A stretch of DNA of 64,000 nucleotides, taken from Piper betle (Eukaryota; Streptophyta; Magnoliopsida; Piperales; Piperaceae). The DNA lies in contig JAURVB010003056.1 in assembly GCA_033002965.1 (NCBI GenBank), forward strand, positions 124,001 to 188,000, written 5' to 3'. Both the position numbers and the translations under genes were made by a program. The notes below the pieces were generated by a model. That model saw only the letters and a list, made by a program, of their open reading frames with translations, did not search any database and was not told the origin of the DNA. Within the stretch, counting starts at the first letter, position 1. Each line of letters starts with the position of its first letter. Of the stretch, positions 12,196 to 22,700 are shown one piece after another.

Positions 12196-12248
12196 GAGAA
12201 GAAGATGATGATTTGACACTAAAAGAAGAAGATGATTTGACACTAAAA
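12196..12248 (+). repeat. Short tandem duplication
   Basis: AGAAGAAGATGAT...TTTGACACTAAAA occurs twice in a row with a period of about 26 bases. No function is inferred. Confidence 0.5.
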
Positions 12249-12639
12249 TCAACTGATAAGTGCAAGTAAGCATAGTAAATCACATGGTGAAACCTCTATT
12301 TGCTGGTGCGAGGATAGATCGGCGGGCGAAAGTGTAAAAGCTACGACCAAAGTTTTATAATCAGAACTGGTCAATTCAATTCTTATTTTCAATTGAATCA
12401 ATTTGGAATATGTGTACTAAGTCGAGGCCGATCATGTGTTATAAACCACAAGGGTCATGTGTGCTTAAATATTTGATGATAATGTCAGTAAGACATCAAC
12501 ATAATGAGTTATCAGAATATATAAAAGTATGTCAAAAAATTTTTTTATCTTAATATTAAACTGTAGAATTATTTTTAGACCGAATAACACATTAGGGGAC
12601 ATTACCGACCAGTTTGGGTGGGTCATTAGTTATAGGGCA

Positions 12640-15612
12640 TGTAAAACCCGTGACTCGAGTCAGAGTTTTACGGGAGTGAACCAGTCGGTTCAACTGTCGG
12701 TTCGAGTCGAGTCAGCTTCATGGACCGCAAGCTGAGTTGAGGCCAGCTGTGAGTTATGAGCGATGAGAGTCATGTATGCTCAAGTATACGATGATAACGC
12801 CTAAAAGATGATGAAAAATGGGTTATCAAGTATGTGGAGGTATGCAGTATTGATTGTTATTTTTATTTGATCGTAGAATATTTTTAGGGCCGAATGACGA
12901 ATTAGGACGCGATATAGGTGAGTTTGGGTGGGTTATTAGTTATAGAACATATCATTTGGATGTTGCTGTGTTCGTTTGATTTTACGGGATTTTTCCCAAT
13001 TTTTTTGGATTTTTTTAGGATTTATTAGGAGATAGTTATTATTATTGACTCGAGTCGGAATCGAGTCAAGTTTAATTTACAAAAATGCCATCGCACGCAT
13101 TTTCTCCCTCCCGACCCTTCTTCCACCCAAACCCTCGCCGCCACTGTGGTGTGCTGCCGCCGCCGCCGCCGACGCCGTGCTGCCGCCGATCGACGCCGCC
13201 CTGCCCCGCCTTGCCGTCACAGTGCCACCCCAAACAGCCCCGGCCGCCACCACCTCGCCACGACGCCAGAATCAGCCCGCGAACCGCGACGCTCCGCCCG
13301 TCGATTCGCCGCCGTCCGGGCCGCGCCGCCGCCGCCGTGACCCCGAGGACCACCCCCTTGACCTTCCCGACGTTTCCCCCATCCTCCCGACCGCCGTCGA
13401 GGCCGGCCGGAGCCCCGATCGGAGCACACCGCCACCGCCGCCCATTTTCGACGCCGCCGTCGACGGCCATCGCCGCCTCGGCTACCTTGTTTGACACCGC
13501 CATCGGACCAAGCTCGTCGAGCTGGTGCCGATAGACCCCCTGATTGCCCCGTCCCAAATCATCGCCGGAAAACCGTCGGAATCCGCCGGAAAACCGCCGA
13601 CACTCGCCGGGAAACCGCCGGAACTGCCGGAAAATTGGATTCGTGGGAAATTCGCCGGATCATCCGCCGAACGCACCCAGTCCAATCTGATCGGACTTTG
13701 GACGCCGCTAGGTGCCGAATTCGAGTTTCGAGCTGCGAAACGGAAACCCTAGCCGTCGCCGATTTTCGACGACGCGAGGTATAATTTATTTTAACTTAAT
13801 TAATTGAAAGTATTGATTATTAGAATTTGCATGCTATGATTGATGAATTGTGCATTGTAATTACTTATATAAATGTGGATTTGATTTAGAATAAAATATG
13901 AAATTTGTGGAATTGTGTGGTGTTAAAAATAGAAGTTATGAAACTAATTAGGGTTATTAGGTAATGATCATGATCTAATGCAAACTAGCCTAAGTAGACT
14001 TGCTAGAATTGATATAGGTTGATGTGTGTTGATTGATGCGTGATTGTGTTGATTGTGTGTGTACGCTATAGGATGTGTGATTCATCATGCGGGCGTTAGT
14101 TTTTAGCTTGATTGTGTAGGTACGGTGTAGGAGCTCACCGCCTAGGCGCGTGGACCCGTTTGGAGCTTCTACCAGGTCCGTTTAGGACTCGTTCTCTGTT
14201 TTACGCTACTCTATTGTTTATTTGATTTATCATGTGTAGGACGAGTTAAGTGGCGTTTTATCGGATCCCACTTAACTCGGGCTATTTAGCCAACAGTTCT
14301 TTTTTCGGATTAATAACCCTCGAGGATGAGATCCCTTGAGTTTGTTTTCGAACTTCAGATCCAGATCAAGTTGCCTTCGGGCCTATTGTATAAATCCCAA
14401 CCCAGGCCTATATATATATATAGTTTTCGTGTTTTCGGTGAGAGATGGAATGAGGGTTACTTGCGGCCACGTCTTCAGATAGGGCGTGTGCCCGGAAGAG
14501 CGGGCTCTGGAGCTGGGGAGAACCCACTTCGTTCCCGAAGGATCCGGACAACTCCACCTTTGAGTTCCTCAAACCCGGAGAAGTGTGGAGGTTTACGGGT
14601 ACTGTAATGCAGCGCATGTCTAGACTTGTGGTTCAAAGGGTACTGAAGGCGACTGCCTGAGAGTGCTCGGCCTTTGTGCTCAAGGCCAGGAGTAATATGG
14701 AAGGTGCAGAGGGCGGTAAGGAATGAAATTTGATGCGAGAAGCGATAGAGAAATGGCCAAGGTATGAGGATGAGAAAGATAGGGGGACGTTGTCGACCCG
14801 AGGGCGACGGCTCGACGGCGACGGCTCCTGTATGTGCCCTGATGAGAGTTCTTGAGGAAGTATATGGTTTTGATTCAACAGGAGAGTTTGCTCTCCTGTG
14901 CCAGATTGATATTAGTTATTTTCCGGGCCGGTAACACTCGTTACTGACGGTTTTTCTATATATATGTAGGTGAGGGATGCGAGCGATGAAAGCTGTCGGG
15001 ACTGCGGAGGAGCAGCACGGAACCGCGCACACATGTACCTGCCACGTGTAATGTATAATGATGGTTGTTTAATGCTGTGTGGATGATTATTACAATGTTT
15101 TTGTCTTGAGGAATTACTTGTTATGAAACGAACTGATAAATATGAATGAGTAGGGAGCCTTGGAGTTCAGACTCAGCTCGGGTAAAAATGAATGAGATAA
15201 TGATTTAATGTCATGGTAGATTATTATGTGTTATCGTATTTTTATAAAATATTATATATTTTCTTTTGGTTTCTCATTTATTATTTTGTCTTGTTTTTGC
15301 TTGTACATCACAGCATGCATGTAGGACCGCGTTAGAACCCAATCGTTCTCATTCATGCATTTCATATTTTCATCTTCATCTTGAGACGCCGAGAGTAGAT
15401 CCTTGTCGGCTGCCGGTGACATTTCCGTGCTGGTAAAAATTGCGGTTCATGTGCGCGGTTCCGTGCGTGGAGGAGCAGCACGGAACCGCGCACACATGTA
15501 CCTGTGCGCACACAGCACGGAACCGCGCACAGATCTAGTAGATTAACGAACGGTTCGGTTGCTGGTGACATTTCCGGGTCGGTTCACGGGTGAGCCGAAA
15601 CAGGGTGTTACA
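12640..15612 (+). mobile_element. Younger solo LTR (family member B) nested in member A
   Basis: It starts TGTAAAACCC and ends GGGTGTTACA. The host LTR resumes at 15613 exactly where it broke off. The sequence GCATG is present on both sides of the junction (12637-12641 and 15613-15617), so the duplication is either GCA next to a TG...CA element or GCATG. It has an AT-rich start, a GC-rich segment (13090-13760) with spurious Pro/Arg-rich frames, then an AT-rich stretch and a second moderately GC-rich part. There is no primer-binding site, gag or pol. Compared with member C it carries a roughly 110-bp scrambled insert near 15430-15540. Confidence 0.75.
15429..15540. repeat. Patchwork insert copied from nearby LTR sequence
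   Basis: A 36-base stretch starting GGAGGAGCAGCACGGAACC at 15469 copies 15006-15041. A shorter direct copy of its middle lies at about 15511-15532 and an inverted copy (TGCGCGGTTCCGTGC) at about 15452-15466. A copy of the GCCGGTGACATTTCCG motif is at about 15413. The related LTR at 32486-35366 has none of this at the equivalent place. Confidence 0.7.
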
Positions 15613-16331
15613 GCATGTCATTGTGATGTTATGATGTGTATTATATTTTATGGGATTTCTCCTTATTTTTTGGTTTTTTTAAAGGATTTATTATGAGTTA
15701 GTTATTATTTTTTACCCGAATCGAAGTTGGGTCAGGTTTTATTCACAAAACTGCCACTGAACTTCACCCTGACCTTCTCCCCAAACCCTCGGCCCTGCCT
15801 CCACCCTCACTGTTGACGATCCCACCGACCACCACATAACCGCCAATGGACGTTGCTGAGCCCTGCCGTGTCATCGTTGTGCCCTCCCGAGCACTTCCCA
15901 CTACTGCTTGGTTGCCACAATGCCCAATGCCGTGAGATCGTGCCACCCTTTCTGGTGTCGATTCACCACTGTCCCCCATATCCAGCGCTGTGGCCAAGGC
16001 TAGCTGAGGCCCGATTAGACAAGCTGACTGATCCTAGCTGATTCGTCACTGCCGCCGCTATTGGCGGTCATTGTCGCCATTACCGTCCTCACCACCACCA
16101 CTATTGGGTTGAGTTAGCTGAGCTAGTGCCAACCCATACCCCGATTGCCTCGCCAAAAAAATTGTCAAAAAATTGCTAGGAAGCCACCAGAAAATCGCTG
16201 AAAACTACAAGAAACTGCTAAAAAATTGGATTCGCTGAAATTCACTAGACTTTCCACCGAATTCATCCAGTCAAACCCGATCAAACTTTAGACACCTTGC
16301 AAGTGCCGACTTTGAGTTTAGAGCCGCATGA

Positions 16332-17696
16332 TGTGGAAATTATAACGCAAGTGCACATGTCGACTCAAGTAATAAGTGATAAGAAAGTATCGTGCCACGA
16401 GAAATTAGCCGTAGAAATTCTTAATTACCAAAATAATTTAATTATTTATACTTAAATGAAAGTAAATTCAAAGAGTGATTTAATTATGAATCAAGATTAA
16501 ATTAATCTAACATGCAATATTTAAATCAGATATTAACTTCAAGACGACAAACCTAGGATTTTCAATTTCAAGTAGTGCTTTATATGATAACAGTTATAAC
16601 TTCTACCTATAAATTGCACATTTTGATCATTAACAACGAGAATTAATTATTTATGATAATCTCTCAATTCACCATAAACTTAACACTCACACCCAACTTC
16701 TACATCTCTATGAAATTATGTATGCAAAATAATATTTAAAGTTTTGCCCTTAACAGTTACCCAAGACATATGGATATATCTATATCTCACATGTGAATCA
16801 CCCAAAACAGATAAACAAAAGTTATTTTATTCAATGACAAATTTAATCTTTCTATCTCTAGACAAGATCAAATCTCTTGATTTAACAATAGATGACGAGT
16901 CTAATGATAGCATTAAGAATATAATAAAATACATGATCCAACATCACAATCACATAGATAAAAATTAATAAATTTTATTAATTCATGCACTATGTGTCAT
17001 TGAAAATCCTATAAAAGAATTTACTCTATAAAATATTCGATTAAACTCAAGAAATTTATATGTAATATGAAAGATATCATTTAATTACAAAGAAAACTAA
17101 ATCAAAATAAGAAAAACTCTTTTGAAAAAGCGTCTTCTTCTTCTTATTTAACTTCTTTGTCATTTTTTCTCGTCTTTCGTGCCATCACTTAGTCGTCCAA
17201 CATTATTTTTTTTCTTCCTTTCCTCTTTAAAACCTTAATCAAGTTTATAAATGATCCACCCAATAGTATAAGTGGGGCCCACCATAAAATCCCAAACTAT
17301 TAGAAAATTTGTTTTACCACCGCCAGTACTTGAGCGTTCTGATTTCTGGCACTCGAGCACTATGGTCTTGGCTATAATTCCTTTTAAACTGTAGGGCCAG
17401 CGCTAGAACGCTTTGAATCCCAGTGCTTGAGCGTAGGGATTTCGGCCAAAACATCAAAGTACTCTTTTTCGACCCAGGATCATTCTAAATTCGTTCGGGA
17501 TCATCTTCTAACTTCTATACCCTACCAAAATAATATCAATTAGCACTTTTCACACCAAAATCACAAAGATTTTTTGCTTTATTAACAATAGGTAGTAAAC
17601 TCCTAAACTAATAAAATAAAAATAAAAATCACTCAAAACATGACAAAAACTCAATATGAAATGCATAGAATAATAACTCTTTCTATAGAGTTATCA
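16332..17696 (-). mobile_element. Athila-type solo LTR, reverse orientation
   Basis: On the minus strand it reads TGATAACTCTATAGAAAGAG ... TTATAATTTCCACA and matches the LTR at 43598-44886 along its length, notably the terminal ~400 bases. It splits the old LTR A: the host sequence CCGCATGA is repeated directly at both borders (16324-16331 and 17697-17704). An 8-bp duplication is longer than the 4-6 bp usual for LTR elements. There is no internal region, so it is a solo LTR of 1365 bp. Confidence 0.75.
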
Positions 17697-19504
17697 CCGC
17701 ATGACAAAACCCTAGCTGTTGCCAATTGCCTACTACGCGAGGTATAATTAACTCAAACTTAATTTATTAAAGGTGATAATTATTAGCATATCATGCTAGG
17801 ATTGATGAATTGATGTGCTACATGTTTTTATTGTAATAAAAATATGAATTTGTCTGATTGAATTGTATTAAAATGAATGTTAAGGAACTAATTAGGTAAA
17901 TTAAGTAATTATTATAATCTAATGTAACGTAACGTAGAAAATCTTATATGAATTGATGTGCGATTGATGTAAGTATGATTGATGTGTGTATGCTATAAGA
18001 TGTGTGAATGTATTATAAGCGGGCGTTAGCTTTTAGTTTGATGTGTAGGTGTATAATAGGAACTTGCCGCTTAGGCGCGAGAACATGCTCGAAGCTTTTG
18101 CTTGGTCTATTTAGGATTCGTTTCGCGTTTTACGTTTTATTCCACTGTATGCTTATTTTATTACTTGCAGGACGGGTTAAGTGATGTTTTAGTTGATCCC
18201 ACTTAACTCGGGCTATTTAATCAATCGATTTTCTGGATTAATAACCTTCGAGGATAAGATCCCTCGATTTTGATTTCGAAAATAAGATCCACCGCAATTT
18301 GCCTTCGAGTATATTATATAAATCCCTTCTCTGACCTATATATAGTTCTATCGTGTTTTGGTAAGACGAAAGATGGGAAAACAGACTCACACGTACCATG
18401 AATAGGTGCACGTGCCAATTAAAGCGGGCTTTGGATTAGTGAGAGGGTTGTTCTATTCCCGAGAGATCTTGATAACTCCCATTTTGAGTTCTTCATACTT
18501 GAAGAAATGTAGAGGCTTACAGGTACTATTTAATATAACGCACGTCTAGACTTGTGGTTCACAAGGTATTAAAGGCAACTGCTTGAGAGTACTCGGCTTT
18601 TGTGCTCAAGGCTAAGAGAATTATTGAGGAAATGAGAGGGCTTAAGATATACTGGAAAATGAGAAAATGTCAAGAGATGCATCAACCCAGTCAGTTCAGG
18701 ATATTATCGAGTCTGCAACCTGGTGGCTCCTCAGTAGATGCATTTAGCAGTGTTCACAAGAAGTATATAAATGTTTTCTTCAAAATGAGAGTCAGCTCTG
18801 TTTACCAGTTTGCTATGTAGTTATATTTAGTAACACTTGTTACCAATGTTTCTTATACATATATGCAGGTGAGGATTAAATACTCGATACGCTGGCTTGG
18901 ACGAAAGAGTAGTGACCTACCTTACATACACACACACATGCCTGCTAGCAGAATATTTGTTTTGGTTGTTCGTTATGTTATTATGAAAATGAAATTCTTG
19001 TGATGAAATTGCTTAAAATAAAATATAATATGATGAAGATTTTGACAAATAAAAATGTATAGTGAGAATATGATCCGAAATATATATTAGTGTGTAGATT
19101 GAATGATGAAGGTGAAAATGAAAATTTGTCAGTGGGTCGAGACCCATAATATAGAGAATATTTTGATGTGGCCGAATTAAATATTTGTATGAAAAATATG
19201 GTGTAATGGATGTATATAAATTTATATATTTATACATGTTGACTTAATAGGGTGGCCCTTACTTATACTTTTAGAGGATACTCTATCGGTTTTTTTTCAA
19301 AATTTTTACTAATTTATCATAATTATTTTAATATATAAATTAGTTAACATATCATCCATATAATAATATATTACAATTTTTATGCATTTATTTATACATA
19401 GCGATTAGTCTCTTCTATTTTGAAACACCACTCGGGTTAAGTTTGGATCAGTACTCGGGACGTTCTAGTTTGGTTCACGAGCTAGCTGCATTCGGGGTGC
19501 CACA

Positions 19505-19780
19505 CAAAGGGTCGATGTCCTAGCCATCATGGGTACAAAAAATTTCTGAAGAATTTCAAACACTTTTAAATATTAACGGCACTGTAAACGCTTTATTTTG
19601 ATTCTTTTTTTTAAATAAAGAGCGAACAGGCATGCGGAGCGGGAAGTGAAGTCGGCTTGAGCGCGCCGAGCCGTATTTACCCTTACGGCATCTCTGTTCT
19701 TCCCGACGGGTTCCGTCAACGCCTTCCAGACCCAACCCCTACAACCGCCGGCGATCCCGCCGCCGGAGAAATTCTCCGGC
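19505..19780. other. Probable promoter/5' region of the helicase relic
   Basis: AT-rich at first, becoming GC-rich after about 19630 as the GC-rich first exon is approached. No TATA box is convincing. Confidence 0.3.
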
Positions 19781-19790
19781 GCCGCCGACC

Positions 19791-22700
19791 ATGGACGGCA
19801 GCAACTCGCCCTTCCACGGCCGCATGCTCACCGGGTTCCTCTGCGTCGTGCTCTCCGCCCCTCGCTCCTCCCCCCCGCCCCCAACGCGCGTGCACCCCCT
19901 TCAAAGATGGCGCCGCCGCCCGATTCCGCTCCGACGGCGGCACCATCTTGCTCCCTCCTGCCAATGCCGGCGAATCAGCGCCTGCTGCGTAGCAAGACGT
20001 CGCCGGCGAGGGTGGTCCGAGGAAGCGGCGGAGGAGGAGTGAGATGCCGGGCGGGGGCTGCGGTGGCGATGTGATGCGGCAAATTGAGGCGTTGTCGGAA
20101 TCCAAGTGCGTGGAGGTGGAGGCGAAGTTGGTCGGGGTTGGGGTTCGGGATGGGGAGAGGAGGGCGTTGGTTTTGGTTGATGTGTACTTGCCGGTTGCGG
20201 CGTGGTCGGGGTGGCAGTGTCTGAAGTCGGGCGCCATCGCGGCCTCCCTGTTTCAACACTTGAGGTTAACGCTTCTTCATTTCTTGTTTCTTTTGTTGAT
20301 TGCTTTGATTGTTGCTAGAAGTTGAATCGAGTAAGGTAAGTTATTAAACAATTCTTTGAGGATTCTTGTCTGTACTGTAATCAATCAATGATGAGGGGAA
20401 TTTGGAAGGTTAAACTATTTAAGGGATTTGGATGGAAGTTTAGGGGCTTTGCGACGTTGAAACAGAACCTAATGAAGTGGGGAATAGAATGGCTTAATGT
20501 ATTAAAGCGGCTGGAGAAGTAGTTCATAGAGAATGTTGAGGAGCGTGGGATATTCAGAAGGATATTTGGCGATGGAACGAAATTGTTCAAACTGTTAATA
20601 GTAAAACGTTTGCTCCGTCGGTAGGTGGCGAAAAAGTGGTGATTTTGAAGATGCGTTAAGGTATAAAAGGGCTAGATAGGAACCTAAACCAGCCATAAGC
20701 AAAGCTTTACTCTAGGTGTAAGGGCCTTTATAATAATTTAACTTCCAAAGATGGGGAAAAACCATTTATAAATTGGCCAAAGTGTGGGATTGTAAAAGCA
20801 AATATTGTGGTATTATGTGTTGTATCAAAGGCAAAGACAAATTGTTGGTGAAACACTGAAAGATGATCTTGATAGAAAGTGTTGGGAGAAGGCTATTTTT
20901 ATACGTTTTTGAATAAATTTAGTGATTGCAATTTTTTCTATAAGACTTTATATGATGCTTATTTTAAGAAGAAGAAGAAGTGTGTGTGTTTGCTTTTTCC
21001 ATGCACCGCCCCCGACTCTTAGTGTTTTTCTTCGATTAATCACTTCATTAGCAGTTTTCTGATTTCTGCTATAAATCTTACTTCGAAAAAAGTTCACTTT
21101 GGCAGTTGAGCTCGTGAAAGGAGTCGGCACATCACATTAGTATATCCTTTTTGTTTTGTATACCTAATCACCTATTTTGTATTTTGAAGGATCTTTCAAT
21201 GGTTCCCTAAAGCCTTGAGATGCAAGACTAGAAGCTTTTTATGAGTAAGAGATTGGTTCAGTTGGGCCAAAAACCTTGGATATTTGAAAAATCTGCGTCT
21301 GTTTAGAACTGCTTCCATTCGTTGTTGGTTTTCTAGATTTAGAAGTTCTTTTTTTCTTGCAGTAACCTTGTTACTAGTTTTCTATGTTTGTCTGATTCTA
21401 TTTTTTAAATTGATCATTTGTCTTTAGTGGTGGTTTAGCATTTGACACATCTTTTTTCGCTTTGCAGTTTATTTTATTGTTAACACAGTGCACCTATAAG
21501 TATCTGCTGCTGGAACTGGAAGGTGCGAAACTCACTATATACCATTGATTACACTGATGAGATGTGCGTTTTGGTGGATGAAGATAGCATTTGGAATCCT
21601 GCACGCTGCCATGTTCTTGGATACAAAGTGCATTCCAATGTTTCAACATCTAACAAAGACCAATTATTTGAACTCTATGAAAAAGAGGAAGAGTGGGATC
21701 TTTCAGATGATCTTTTGACCAATATCCTTAGCTCTCTCAGCCCAAGGGACCTTATCAAAGTTGCTGCCACTTGTCGTCAGTTAAGGTCATTGGCCGTGTC
21801 AATAATGCCATGCATGAAGCTTAGACTTTTTCCCCATCAGCAGGCTGCAGTTGAGTGGATGCTTCAGCGTGAATGTGACCCTGAGGTCCTTTCCTCCCCC
21901 TATATATTTGGATTTTGCAACTGAGGATGTATTTCATTTTTACATTACTGCTATGATGGGAGAACTAATAACCGGTATGGCTCTCATGGTCACTGATTTT
22001 CGTGGAGGAATGTTCTCAGACGAGCCAGGCTTAGGAAAGACGATTACTGCTCTTTCCCTTATTAAACGCAAGGGTCACTGCTGGATCCGCCTGATGAAAT
22101 AGATATTGTGTGGTGCTCTCATAATTCTGAACAACGCTGTGGATACTATGAATGCAAGTCTGAAGATTTGCTCCCTGGTAGCTTCGTGTCAACTGGGAAG
22201 CAAATTCATGTTAAACATGAGAGGAGAGGTTGGAGTTTTCTTGACAGTATTGCACCAAAATCTTGCACTGCAGGAAGTCTCTCGCATGGTCAAAAGAGTG
22301 ATGGACTAATGGAGCCAATTTTACCCCTTGAACTCTCAGGTTCTCCAAGCGCAAATTCTTATTTTAATACAAGAGGAATGTGATGTACAAGGACCATGAA
22401 TTGTATGAAGAAGAACTTAATGGGGGTGTTCTACCAAGAATCTGTTTCTGCTTCCAAGTAGAGATGAAAAAGTCTGCAAATGGAAGGACCTATTTAACAA
22501 AAGTGAACCCTTCCTGTGGGGGTTCAGAGAAGCAAAAGAAGCTAAAGAAGAGTGTCAACCTACCCAGATGATGAAACTTGGGTACAGTACGATGCATGCA
22601 GGAAATGGCAGAAGCTCTTCCAGGGATCAATTCCAGATGCATCTTCGGCATGGTTCTGTAGCATGAACAGTGACACGTTTCATCAGAGCTGCTCTGTTTC

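Larger units (their letters stand above)
12333..19504 (+). mobile_element. Old solo LTR (family member A), interrupted by two insertions
   Basis: Three blocks, 12333-12639, ~15613-16331 and ~17697-19504, align in order with the intact family member at 12640-15612. They begin TGTAAAAG and end GGTGCCACA, against TGTAAAACCC and GGGTGTTACA in the intact copies. Flanks GAAAG (left) and CAAAG (right) look like a worn 5-bp target duplication. Net length is about 2.8 kb, equal to the family's single LTR, and no internal retroelement domain is present, so this is a solo LTR. Long LTRs ending TGTAAC...GTTACA are typical of Tekay/Del-type chromoviruses; that assignment is inference. Confidence 0.7.

Noticed and set aside
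13045..13784. Pro/Arg-rich frames up to 161 codons
   Set aside because: They belong to the GC-rich part of LTR B; the equivalent frames in member C differ by shifts.
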